A stretch of DNA of 64,000 bases from Rotaria sordida (Eukaryota; Rotifera; Eurotatoria; Philodinida; Philodinidae), in contig CAJNOL010000983.1 of assembly GCA_905250125.1 (NCBI GenBank), forward strand, positions 1 through 64,000. The letters are read 5' to 3'. Positions 49,573 through 61,866 of the stretch are shown here, one piece after another. The notes beneath the pieces were generated by a model, which did not search any database, was not told the origin of the DNA, and saw nothing but the letters and a program-made list of their open reading frames with translations. Each line of letters opens with the position of its first letter. Position 1 is the first letter of the stretch. Position numbers and translations under genes: made by a program.

Positions 49573-52500
49573 ATGCGACTCAAGACGAAAGCAGCCAAAC
49601 GTCTTTCGGTTCCGTCTCCTCCTTCTACAACATATCATGGTAAGTAAAATGAGCTAAAAAAAAGTGTTAATCGACAGGAACAAATCTTGTTTTGATAATA
49701 AACTAAGTACACAAATTGTTAATCCTCTCATTTGCTAAAAGATAAAAATCACGATTAACAAACATCGACATATCCTCCATTAGCATGTGTGATACATTTC
49801 ATTGTTGAAAATTTTTCTAAATAGATTTCATGTTCAAAAAAAAAACAAACGTGTTAACAACAAACTTAAATTTTCTTCTTTTTATTTCTATGAAATATCA
49901 AAGTGTTACCGACACTCATTTTATTCATTTTTCTAAAATGAAACATAATTTTAATGGAACTTTTATCTATTGAATAAACATTGAAATTTTTCTGAATAAA
50001 AGAATCGAAAAACAAAAAAAAAAAATCTGAAATTGTCTCGAACATAAAACATATATCGTTTAAGAGTAATATGATTCTTTCATCATTGTTTTTATCTCAT
50101 ATACATACTTCACTCAACAGAGCCTATTATCTGTCTGGGATGATGATGATGGAGGGAAAAAACAATGGACAAATATTGACCTGTGTAGGTGTGTATATGC
50201 TTGCAAAAAAAAAAAAGAATTCGAGATGTGCACATCGAAAACTTATCTCTTTTCTTTTTCTTTACCGCGTATATATATATATATATATATATATGTCTGA
50301 ATATTATCTTTATCCTTTGTATGTTGATTCAGTTGAGGATTACACACGATCATAAAAAAAAAGAAGAAAAAAAAAATTCGAAAGAAAGCAGTGTCATATT
50401 TACGATATCTATCTATATATCGACCTCTTATGAATGAGGTGACAAGCTCACAGCATGGATAATCATCGTCTGGAAACAGAGTGTATAGAAATGAGACATG
50501 ATGGCCTGCAGCGATGTCCAATTCTTTCATATTGATTGAGAGAATAAGAGTCAGAAACGAAAAAAAAAATCCGCAGAAGCAATACACATTCGCTCAGGTG
50601 GAATCATTATGAGAAAAGGAGAAGAAGAAAAAAAAAGAAAGAACGAACACAAACGCAAATCTATTGGCATCTCTTTTATTCTCTATTCAGGTGAGAGAAA
50701 ATAAGAGAATCATAGAGAAGAGAGAAGAGAAAAGAAAGAAGAGATAAAAATTCATTCGATGACAATCTCATGTCTTTCACAATATTTCATTTGAATAAAA
50801 AAAACGATAGTAAGTTAGTGATTTTCATTTTTTTTTTTTTTTTTTTTTTTGACAGACAATCTTTCTTCTCTCTCCATCTCTTGTCAAATAGATGCACATT
50901 TTATAGGTAGCAGCCGGGGCACCAAATGTATGAGACACTCTGTCGGCTCATTATCATACATATATTTCTTGTTGTTAAAAACGATATAGAGAGATTTCTT
51001 TTTTTTTTTTTTCGTTTTATTTTATTGTATCATGCATATGTATATCAACATCGTACTCATTGATGGATAATGAGTTCATTTTTGTATATGTGTGAAATTT
51101 GATTTTTATTTTTTCATTTAGAATCTCAAGAACAATCAAATGAACAAATGATTATGAAATGTACAAATCTAATTCAACAAGACAATAAAAATTCTGATGA
51201 CGATAATCAAGATAGTAAGAGAAGAAAAAAACAACAAAAAAAAAAGAAAAAGAAGCACGTGCTTTAATTTTTGTTTTTTTTTTAATTTTAGCAAATGAAA
51301 TGATTATGAAGAATGAACAAAATGATCATCAACATAGGTAAGGAAAAAAAAAAATAACAAGAAAAATCATTTTCGCCGTTGGATAGAAATTGTTTTCTTT
51401 ATTTCCAAAGAGAGAAAAAGAAGAAGAAGAAAAAAAAACTGTTAATTAGTGAAATATATTGTATAAGCAGATAAAAACAAATATATGCTGCAATTTTAAT
51501 ATATTCAACAAAAAAAAAAAAAAAAAAGAAGAATAGTGTGCGTCTTTTCCCTTCTTTTTTTTTCCCTAGCGATTCATATTTAATCAGTCAAACTTCAATT
51601 TTAAGAATGTACGTCGTTCGACAACTTCCGACCGGAGCAAAAAAAAAAAAAAAAAGAAGACGAGAATTATATATGTGCATGTCTCTTCTCTATTTTAGAA
51701 TGTATGATCATACTGACATGATTATCAATGGTACAATAACAACAAATATTAATGGAAATGCATCAAATTCAAGTGAAACAAGTGAATGTGAAAATCGTCT
51801 TTATTCATGTACTGATTGCGGAAAAAGTTTTCAAACATCATCAGGTTTAAAGCAACATAGAAATATTCATTCAAGTGTTAAACCATGGAAGTGTGAAGTA
51901 AGAAAAATATATTTTTTTAAAACTAAACAAAAAAATTTCTTTTTCTTTTTCTGTTTAGTATTGTCCAAAATCTTACACACAATTTTCAAATTTATGTCGT
52001 CATAAACGATCACATGCAAATGCACGTACACAAATCGATTGTAAAGATTGTGGTCAATCATTTCAAAGTCATGTTGCATTAAATAAACATCGGTAAAATT
52101 AAAAGTTTATTTTTTTTGTTTTTGTTTTTGTTGTTTAATTAAAAAAAAATTTGTTTTAATAGAAGTTCATGTAAAGAACGACATTTTTCAACAACAACAA
52201 CAATAACACCAACAGTTACACCAAATTTAGCTGCTTTTATACCATTTATTGATACATCACCATTATTAAATCAAACAATTAAAAATGATTTACCATCAAC
52301 ATCATCATTAAATGAACCGATAGATTTAACAAAAACATATAAACGTACAAGACAATTATCAATTGATCAACCAATTGATTATTCAATAAGAAATAAACGA
52401 TATGATTATAATAATCAACATATATCACATGTATTTGGTGATAAACAAGAAAAAAAATTTAAAAAAATTGAAGAAAATTTTATTGAAAAACAAATTAATG

Positions 52501-54671
52501 ATGATGATAATAATAATAATAATGATGATGATAATGATAATGAAAATTATCATCATTTATTATTATTAGGAAAAAAACAAATTAAAGAATATGATGATCA
52601 TAGACCATTAACACCAATATCATCATCATCAAGTCCTCAAACAATTTCATCATTTGATAAAAAACCTATTCTATCAACAAATGATAAAACAATAATTCGA
52701 AATCGAGATCGATATTGTTGTACTTATTGTTCAAAAACATTTCCACGTAGTGCCAATCTTACTCGACATCTTAGAACACATACAGATAAGTATTTTTAAA
52801 ATAAATAATAAGAAAATCATCCATCGTTTGAGTCCAAAAAGAATATTTTATTTGGTTGAAATACTGAGTTTTCAAGTAAATTCGATTTTTGTATCATGTT
52901 GGTGATGGTAAAGGATTATTTTCGAAATTTGATATCTCGATAACAGAACATGGTTTTCGACAGAAAATATTAGGATTATTTTACGAATCATTCGACCTAT
53001 ATATATCTAGAGATGAATCGAAAATTTAATAAAACGATCCTAACTCAGATCCAAAGATCTATAATGACAAACTCTTTTAGAATTTTTTTCATCTTACTGA
53101 GGTTTCCTTGTGAAGCTTAAATGACAGGTATCAATTCAGGTGATTCTCTCGTTAGTAAGATTATTAAAAAAACCCTAAAAGCTTAAGGATATATAAATTT
53201 ATCTATGCAATATATGACCATTTTACAAGGTTTATGCAAGGATCAAATAACCGAATATCGATATGAAATTTTACTCTTGTACAAGTCTTATGATCCTTAT
53301 AGAGCTGAAATATTGTAACTAAAATGAATGCTTCTGTTTTTCGACATATTATATTTTTAATAAAAGTCAATTTTTTGTAACATATAGATGACTATTCGTA
53401 TTATACTATTTGTATAGGAACAAAACTTCAGATCGAACTTCTTTAATCAATCTTATTATAATCGGATGTAAAAAAAAAACAATCTAACAACATAGTTATA
53501 TCTTGAAAAGACAAACTTTTTATTCTAGTTGACTTTTCCTAGTCTTATTTATAGATAAAATATCAATACAAATGTTCAGGAGTGCTTCGAGGTCATCAAG
53601 GTTATGGGAGATAGTCCCTGTTCGAATCATTACTGCCTCTGTAAATGCTTTGAATCACTTGTGATAGGTTTTTTTTTTGTAGGTCTACCTAATAAATCAT
53701 TTTCTTGTATGACTATTCGAACATAAAGTTATCATTTTCTGCTTTTGATATGATTGGAAGAAAAAGAAGAAGATTATTCCCACCAATCGACAGTGATCGA
53801 AGATAAACAATCAGATAGCTATTGCATAATTAACTCTTTTGTTACAGATGGTAGACTTTATTAGATAGCTATTGGATGAGTGAGTTGTTGTTAGAAATCA
53901 TTCAATAACTTAATGACATTGCATATATGTGACAGCTGATAAACTCATAATTTAAAATTATTCATTTCAATTGACTTTATTGAAATGAAATATTTAATTA
54001 ACACTATTTTTGTATGAATAAAATCATATCGAAAAGAATATGAGTTAAATTATCATTTCGTTAATTGATTAATATTTAAGTATAAAAATCTTACTGAACA
54101 TTATTTTCTCAAAAATTAATTTATTTTTAAAATTAATTTTATAGAAATTCTTATTGTTTTTTTTTTCTTTGTTTTTTTACGAGAACAACCATATGTATGC
54201 AAATTTTGTAATCGAAGTTTTTCAATTTCATCAAATTTACAACGACATATACGAAATATTCATAAACGTGAACGACCATTTCGTTGTACACATTGTGATA
54301 AATGTTTTGGACAACAAACAAATCTTGATCGACATATGAAAAAACATTTATCACAAACATCATCATCATCATCATTATTAATATCAACACAATATGAACG
54401 AAATACAACAAATTCTTTATCACAAATTCCATATACATCATCAATACCATTATCATCATTTAATTTAAAGTTAAATAAAAATGAAAATTTACCACAAAAT
54501 TCAACAGATGATGAAGATTCAAGTGAATTATCTGATGAAGATGATGATGATGATGATATGGAAGAAGATATTGATGACGAAGAAGATGATGATTTAGAAA
54601 CAAATTCATTATCAATTGAAGATATTGATGAAACAGGTCAACAACAAGCAACATCATCATCATCAACGTAA
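49573..54671 (+). CDS. PRDM3/PRDM16 (MECOM/hamlet)-type zinc-finger transcription factor, no PR domain
   Basis: Seven exons: 49573-49639, 51122-51214, 51292-51337, 51699-51897, 51959-52092, 52163-52785, 54181-54671. They join to about 550 residues. The start [11 protein letters not shown] resembles the MRSK.RARKLA start of PRDM3/16. Zinc-finger cluster 1 has three fingers: [33 protein letters not shown] and [17 protein letters not shown]. Cluster 2 has three: [38 protein letters not shown] and [18 protein letters not shown]. Both are nearly diagnostic of the family. Between them lie PIDLT and PIDYS, in the position of the CtBP-binding PLDLS motifs. The C-terminus is acidic, as in PRDM3/16. 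The PR/SET domain and the N-terminal fingers of cluster 1 are absent. The intron at 52786-54180 appears to be AT-AC. Confidence 0.85.
51570..51608 (+). other. Possible 39-nt cassette exon of the PRDM gene
   Basis: Preceded by TTTCCCTAG and followed by GTACGT; length 39 nt and phase 2 at both ends. It can be included (adding [17 protein letters not shown] sequence) or skipped without disturbing the frame. The acceptor is as good as that of the next exon at 51699. Confidence 0.35.
52786..54180 (+). other. Apparent AT-AC intron in the PRDM gene
   Basis: The exon ends CAT ACA G, followed by ATAAGT. The next exon starts GA GAA CAA CCA after TTTTTTTAC. Joining gives H-T-G-E-Q-P-Y, the conserved linker between the first two fingers of cluster 2 in PRDM3/16. 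The nearest GT (52790) with the nearest AG (54184) gives the wrong frame. The donor resembles GTAAGT with G1A, that is, U2-type rather than the U12 ATATCC. Length is 1395 nt. Confidence 0.7.
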
Positions 54672-57600
54672 AATGTTTTGTTTTTGTTTTTTGCTTCTTA
54701 TCTCTAATCACATTCCATTTCTATTCTCGAATATTTTTGCTGTGATTTGCCATCAATAGATTTATTCAATATGTTGACAATCGTTTGTTTTGTTTTTTTC
54801 ATCTTCCGGTGTGCTCGCACGATTCGTCTTTGTTCTTATATTCTATTCCGAAGAATCTACATGATAAAAAATTAATGTGTATATGTCTATGTGTGTGTGT
54901 GCATTGCTTTTTTTTTAGTTTAACTGATCATTATCCTCAGGCCACTATTGACATGTTCGAGAATGATAAATAATAAGAATATGATCTGTATAGGTGCAGA
55001 AGGAATAAATAATAAATAATGTTTTTTTTTTTTGTTTTGTTTTGTTTTCTCGGTTTTCTTTTTCTACCTATTGAATGTGTTGTGTTTGTTTTTTTTTCAT
55101 TTATTCTTACACCGAATATATTTACCGTTGCTCGTTTCTTCGTATGATATATATATATATACATATAGATATATTATTGTGTTAATTTGATGAATAGAAA
55201 GAAGAAAAAATAATTTAGTTCACATGGTTGAAGTACTCGAAAATAGAAAGGTATGGATCGAACCTTGGTAGGAGGAAAGACAAACGATGATGGTCTATAT
55301 CTTTCGGGTCTGATTAATATCATGAAAGACAATTTTATATCTATTTACTGAGTTTGTCTTATTGTATTTGATTAATATTCGATGAAGATTTTTGCAAAAA
55401 TCAAAAAAAGGAAAAAATTCTTTGGGCTATTTTAAAGAGTAGTTTAATTATCTTGGAAATTTTGTTACGTCAAATAGGATAAAATTGAATGGAATTAGAA
55501 ATGAGATCAACTATGTTATTTAAGTCAATAAGAGTTCGATTGAATCATTACGTACTAAAGAAGAGTCAACAGAGAACATGAATATAACAAGCAAATTTAC
55601 CTAACGGATATTTATATTTTGTTTTTAGAGTTTGTTATTTTTTCTATCAGCCCGTAGGTATTATGGTGAAGACAATATATATATCAGTTTTACTCATTTT
55701 ATCAAAACCCACTTGTATAAAAGCAGCAATTTTGGTTTTTTTCTAGAGTTTTTATGTTCTATATAAACATTCTATATTTCGTATTTTTTGACAACTGGAC
55801 AAAGAAATGATCTTGTAAAAATATGACTTTTCTTGTTTTGGAATATAGATAAATTACATATACGATTGTTATATATTCATCTTACATTATTGAAGCAAAG
55901 CCAACCGTTCTCATCGACGACTCGCGATTCATGCAATCAACAGTTTAAGATATATAAATTTCATTGAATATCTAAAGAAATATGGACGAAGTTTCTTTTT
56001 TAAATACAACTTCGCTACAACTAATGTTTGCAAGAAGATAATAATCTCATCTAGACGAATCATTTAGATAACAATTTATCAATGATAATGTATTTCAAAT
56101 AACGAACTGAATAGCTTGAATCGAGTTTAAAAAAGAAAAAATATTTGATCAGTTGTAAAACATAGAATCAAAAAAAAAACATAAAAAAAGTCACTTAATT
56201 TTTAAATCGAACAGTTTAAAGATGTTCATATGAACGTGAAAATATTTTCTAAAAACCGCTGCATATTATTGATAGTTATTGTTGAGTTAAACTTTAATTC
56301 ATTATTTCTAATCTTTAGTCAAAAGAAGATGAAATCATTTCTTGATTGAAAATTATGATCTATTTCTATATAGATAAATCTCTTTATTAATCATGATGAC
56401 TAAGACTAGCATTTGTAATAGAAATTCTAAATAAAATGTTTTTTATGCACTTTCTTTATTCTAGCAAAATATATTGTGTGCACTAGATTTTTATTATATA
56501 CTCAGTGTATCAAAAAACAATTTAAACGATAATAAAATAGAAGATAAGCGAAAAACACATGTTCGTTTTTTTTTCTTTATACGATCAAAGAGAGATTGGA
56601 AGGTAGAAGAAGTAAAATATTCTAGAATAATTGAATAACTAAATTACATTTGTTATTTTTCCACTTATAAAATATCTATATAACCATCTTGCAAACTAAA
56701 TATTATTTTATTCAACAACGTGTGAAACATGGTGTCTATCGACAGCAGTAAATGTTATATATGTACATTTTACTTCTGCTTGATATACCTGCCAATAGCA
56801 GTACTATTGAATATTATGATTAAAGATTAATTTATATTATTTATCATGCATGGTAACCATTTAGATTTGAAAGCTTTCTGATACAATATAAGTTCTTTTT
56901 GGAAAGTATCTCAGTTATTTTATACGATTTCTATATCAACATAACGGTTGATGCGAAGGTCTCGAGATTAAAATGTTTATTCATTTTCAATTCGTTTAAA
57001 AATATACCAGGCGAATGAAACACTATAGGTTAAGACCAGAATTTAGTACTCTTTCTGCATAAGAGCTCACAAATTTTCTGTCTATTTTTGTTCGAAAGCA
57101 GTGAGAAGATCTGTGGAAAAACTTCGTACATTTTTGTATTTCCACTATTGGAATCCGAAATTCAACATTGAAACTTTTGTTCAGATATGAGCTGCAGAGC
57201 AAAATTAACACTGCAAAATGTATTATCTGATTTTCTTTTTGTCTTCCGATAAAGTATGTAGACAATTATTTTTGTGAAATCCTCAATATTGAAAAATCAT
57301 TTTTTTGGATGCAAATGCGCTTTACGTGGAATGTAGCTTCTGAAGTAATGCTAATCGTTTCACTTGAGTAAAAGCAACAGTTTAATTCGATATTACATTT
57401 TTTCCAAAAACAAAACCCGTGTCTACTGTAGAAACTTTCAATAATTCTTAGCAGCTGCTCAAAAAGACTTAGGAGATTAGCAAAAATCTATTTGTTCACA
57501 ATCTAAATCAATTTTTCAGAACTTTCAAAAGATTTTCTAATTACTACTTTAGAATAAAAACAGACAGAAAAATTTCTAAAGTCATACTCGGAAAGAGTAC

Positions 57601-58074
57601 AAAATTTTAGTTCTAATCCATAGTGTTTCATCAGTCTAGAATACTTTCAAACGAGTTATTAATGAAAAAAGACCTTGTGTCTACAAGGTTTCACATCATT
57701 CGTTATAATTATGTAATGAATCGTAATTTAATATAAAGTAAAAGATTATCATTGTATTTAAATAAAAAAATCTTCAACAAAAATTTTATATAGTCTTATT
57801 CATAAAAATAATCGCTCAAATACCGAGCTTCACTTTATAATTTATTATTCAGTACTATCAAAAAGAAACCACACAACCAAATGCAAAGAAAAGAAAAAAA
57901 TATATACTGAATAAGATTCATTCGTTACTGAGTCAATAATATGAAACTAAATTTATAAAAAAAAAAAGGAAAGAAAAAGAAAACATGTAAAAATATGTTT
58001 TTTTGTTAATATTAGGTCAGATTATGGGCGGAGTAAAAAGAAAATATGTATAATAAGAAAAAAAATTCACAAAT
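54672..58074. other. Intergenic between PRDM and coiled-coil genes
   Basis: PRDM 3' UTR, then A+T-rich sequence. A diverged dispersed repeat at about 57500-57640 resembles the MITE at 24893-25467 and the foldback arm at 20386-20420. No gene supported. Confidence 0.4.
57405..57715. repeat. Diverged copy of an intronic repeat family
   Basis: GGAAAGAGTACAAAATTTTAGTTCTAAT (57589-57616) resembles GAAAGAGCACAAAACTCTAATTCTAAT at 20381-20407. TTTCAGAACTTTCAAAAGATTTTCTAATTACT (57515-57546) resembles a stretch near 25313-25345. It is a partial, older copy. Confidence 0.4.
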
Positions 58075-59312
58075 TTAATGACGAAGTGAAGTATTATTAT
58101 ATGTTGACAATAATTTCATAAATTCATCTTGATTTGAAATTTGACTTTTAAATTTTGTCATAAGTGTTAATAATTCTTGTATAGTTGCATCTTTTTCTTG
58201 TACAGCTTTAGTTTTTTCTTCAATTTTAATAGCCATATCCGAACAATTACCACAATTTGATGTCTATAATTGAAAATATTTTAAACATTAAATTTATATT
58301 GAAAAGAAAAAGAAATAACAAAAATATCTTTACCCTTTTTTTATTTTGATATTGAAGTAATTTTTGACGCAATATTTCATATTCATCATGTGTTCGTTTA
58401 AGTTGTTTTGTTAATTCTTCAATTTGTTGTTGTCGTTCCCTATTAAAATTTAAATATAAAATTCGAAACCACAAGAAAAAAAAACAAAATAAATTAAATT
58501 AATACCAAGAATTATCTTTTAATGAATCACTTATTTGTTTTTTAAGAAACGCTATTTTATCATCACGAATTTTTAATTCTCGAGCATGTTCTTGTCGCAT
58601 TTGTTCTATTTGTCTTTCATACTAATAAAATAAAATAAATTAGACAAAAAGAAAAATTGAATATTTTTCAAAATCAAACATGTTCTCTTAATGCATCTAA
58701 TTCAGCTGATGAATCATTAGCTGAATTATGTACAGCTTGAAGACGATCAACTTCAGCTTGTAAACGTTCATTTTCATTTGTTAAACGATTATTTTCCAAA
58801 CGAAATTCATCAACTTGTTTTTGATAATTTAATTCCTATTGAAAGAGAAGAAAAAAACCAAAGAATAATTAAATAAAAATCAATATATGAAAGAAAAAAT
58901 CAACTCGTTTTTTAAGTTCTTCATTTTCTTTTGTTAATTCGGCAACACGTTTATCTTTTGCTTTAACTTGTTTTTGTAATTCAGCAATTTCTTTTTCTAA
59001 TTCTTCAATACGTCGTTTAAGACGACGAATTTCATCTTCAAGATTAGAAATTTTTGTTTTCATTGTTTCAGTATCATCGGATTTTTTTATTGGTAGTTTT
59101 GTTTCAATTTTTGTTGCATTAGTTGGAACATTTCTACGTGATGCTGGTGTATTTGCTGATGATCGATTTGTTAAAGTTATTGAACGTCGTGTTGTAGGTT
59201 TTTGCGTATCTTCTGATGATTGACGTCGTTCAATTGATTTTGATACTTCTTTCGGTGGTGGTACACGCATAAAACTTCCTTGAATTTCAAGATTTGTTGG
59301 TGATGTCGACAT
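58075..59312 (-). CDS. Coiled-coil protein, family not recognised
   Basis: ATG at 59312 (MSTSPTNLEIQGSFMRVPPP) and stop at 58075-58077, in about five exons (about 59312-58905, 58840-58680, 58624-58505, 58442-58338, 58263-58075). The first 90 residues are Ser/Thr/Arg-rich and disordered. From about residue 95 to the end the protein is a long heptad coiled coil (LEDEIRRLKRRIEELEKEI, LREHYERQIEQMRQEHAREL, IEELTKQLKRTHDEYEILR). A short CGNC motif (SNCGNCSDM) precedes the last helix. The layout suits a cytoskeletal or centrosomal scaffold, but that is only a guess from composition. Confidence 0.6.
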
Positions 59313-60744
59313 TAGTTTTTTTTTTTTTATCTTGAAAAGAATAATAAAAATAAAGACATAGATTTATTGAAGAAAAAAACGAGAATGATTAGAAAGTTCA
59401 AATCAGTATGTATTTTTGATTTATTAAAACACTATTGATAAGCTTTTTCGTTTATTTTATTGAACGAGTGTGATCAATTTTGAAAGACTTTTTTTTTAGT
59501 GAAAATTATATTTTATTTAATACAGTATTGTTTTTTCTTATTCTATTGAATTTCAATTGAATGAAATATGAGAATATGCTACTAATGAATATTAATGATT
59601 TCTTATACTACTAATATTTGTATTTAAAATAATGATTCCGGTTAGTCCGTTATTTGAATACTGGGCCATAGTTAAATGTTTGATTTTCTTTTTTTGTTTC
59701 TACTCACTTCAAAAAATAGAACAAACAAACAATGAAATTTATAAGAAAAATCTATTGCGACATCTAGAAAATGTTCTTTAAAAGATTCTTCTATGGTAAC
59801 ATTAGTCGTTAATGGCAACTTGTTTCAATCAATTGTAAAAAGAAATTGGTAATGAATTGTAATATCAATAAAGATGGCTAAAGTTGTCATACTGAATGCG
59901 ATTGACTTCATCAAGAAGAACGAGGGACTGTTGAATGAACTTTAGCTGATGCTAATAAAAAAACTTGGTGAGTATCAAGAATAGACATCTAAATATTCAT
60001 AACTATTGAAAATGATTTAAAGAATAGATTTTGAAACTATATCATTCACAAACGAATGTTTCATTTTTTCTTTTTGTCATTCATTTCTATTGAAAGACTT
60101 CTCTATCAAAAATATGTTGAACATATTACTTCGAAAAAACGATTGATCGAATAGCTTTGAAAAAACAATCTATACTATGATAATAGGATTTGATATTTTC
60201 AACCTTCAATTAAATTGATATTCTAAAATAGAAAAAAAAAATAACAAGTAAATAGCTTAGTTTTAATCAGCTTAAATATTTTTCCGAAATTATTTTCTAA
60301 TTGAAAATTATAAAATACGACATAAGCGTTAAAATAGTTATTAAAATTTAATTAAAATTTCCATGATTTTGAATCAACTAATCGAAAAGATTCAATTTTC
60401 ACTCAATAAAAACAGCAAATGGAAATTAATAATCGGCATGTGAACGAGAATAGAATAAAAAGAAAATGATTAAAAATTATTAATTTTGTTTCTCATCGAT
60501 CTGAAATATAAATCTTTATCGAAAAAAAAAATACAAAAATATCATTATGCAACATTCAACTTCATTTTCTAGGCAATCTATAATGTAGGGATCTGCAGTT
60601 TCAGTTTACTAACTACCGACTCACGAAGATACATTTTCAGCTGATCAGTCACTTTCTTAATGAAAACTATTGGAGCATAGATTATCGATTATGCTAATTC
60701 CAAAAATAACCATAAAAAGTCCTCTTATATCTTTATTTGCTGAT

Positions 60745-60850
60745 TTTCGAGACCGACAATTTGTTTGCTAAAATTTCCGAGTCTAGAATCAAAACCGAAC
60801 TCTATCCAGTTCAGGTCGGGAGCAACTCAATGAGGTCTATAGAGCATATC
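60745..60850. repeat. Dispersed repeat fragment
   Basis: CGGGAGCAACTCAATGAGGTCTATAGAGCA matches GGGATCAACTCAACGAGCTCTATTGCTCA at about 1211-1239 with a few differences. The upstream 60 bp also correspond. Confidence 0.55.
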
Positions 60851-61387
60851 AAATTGTTTAGATAACAGTGATTTGTTCTGTTTCAAATCGTTTTCTTTGT
60901 GAAAAATATTGTCATTTTAATGCAAAAATCTTCAAGATGATATGATTTTACGTAACATTCATTTTAGGAAAACTGAAAAAAATTATTGCTTCATAGACAA
61001 TTCTATATGCTCTATAATCTGAGTTAATTCAAAATTATTTTAGAAAAATTTTTTCAAGTCTAGAAAATCATCATATAAATACATAAGGGTATTTCTCATG
61101 ATCGATAACTCATAATCCAGTAGCTATTGGTGACAAAGCAATTGATCAGTTAGTCAGTGGCTTACTCTCAGTATTTCAACCAATATTATACAGCTCTAAT
61201 TAGATGTATTTTTATTACATCATTAGTATATGACATGATATCAATTTGTCTCGGCAATGTTCTATTTATATCTAAAGATATAAATAAAAAGAAGAAAAGA
61301 AAACCAAAAGAAACAACTTAAAAACCTCGTATTTTTGTTTTTTGTTTATAATACATTAACGTTTGGATCATATTAAAAATTGAAAAG

Positions 61388-61530
61388 ATGAATTAGAAGT
61401 AAAACGAAGTGATATAGAAAAAGAAATAAATACAACAGAAATTTATCTTATTCATATTGAAAAATATCTTCAATCACTTCAAAATAATTTACACATTACT
61501 CAAACAACATTAGCAAATCAGTTAATTAAC
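61388..61530 (+). pseudogene. Tektin-like coiled-coil relic (tentative)
   Basis: An open stretch of about 48 codons ending in TAA encodes DELEVKRSDIEKEINTTEIY and YLQSLQNNLHITQTTLANQL, a heptad pattern. The 'L..L...L..T.T.LANQ' end recalls the helix before the tektin signature, but the diagnostic RPNVELC nonapeptide is absent. It is truncated with no start. Confidence 0.25.
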
Positions 61531-61866
61531 TAAAAAAGAATCTTCTTAAAGAATTTTATATATAGATTTTCGTTTATTTTTTACTCTAGAGAAAAATATT
61601 ATGATATTGATTTCGTTCATGAACGTACAAACGAATGAACAACTTAAGTAATATATTTATTTCTAACTCAAGGCTATTTATAGAATATCTCTTGAAGCAA
61701 GCGATGATAAAAATGTCATATATCGTTATGTGATAATTACTATCAGAATTATTTCTTTTTTGACATTTACCATATAGAAGATATCTTTTTTCTTTTTTGA
61801 TTTTTTTTTTTTTGTTGATTATTCATACAAACACATACAGGCATACAGAAAAGATAAAAGAATCTA

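Larger units (their letters stand above)
59313..61866. other. Intergenic region with a repeat and a relic
   Basis: Contains the dispersed repeat block at about 60745-60850 and a short coding-like relic at about 61388-61530. The rest is A+T-rich without recognisable features. Confidence 0.4.

Noticed and set aside
48362..50587. Overlapping ORFs upstream of and within the first PRDM intron
   Set aside because: Translations of microsatellites and homopolymers (YIYIYI, KKKK); no support for coding.
54151..54711. Minus-strand ORFs opposite the last PRDM exon
   Set aside because: Antisense shadows of Asp/Ser/His-rich coding sequence.
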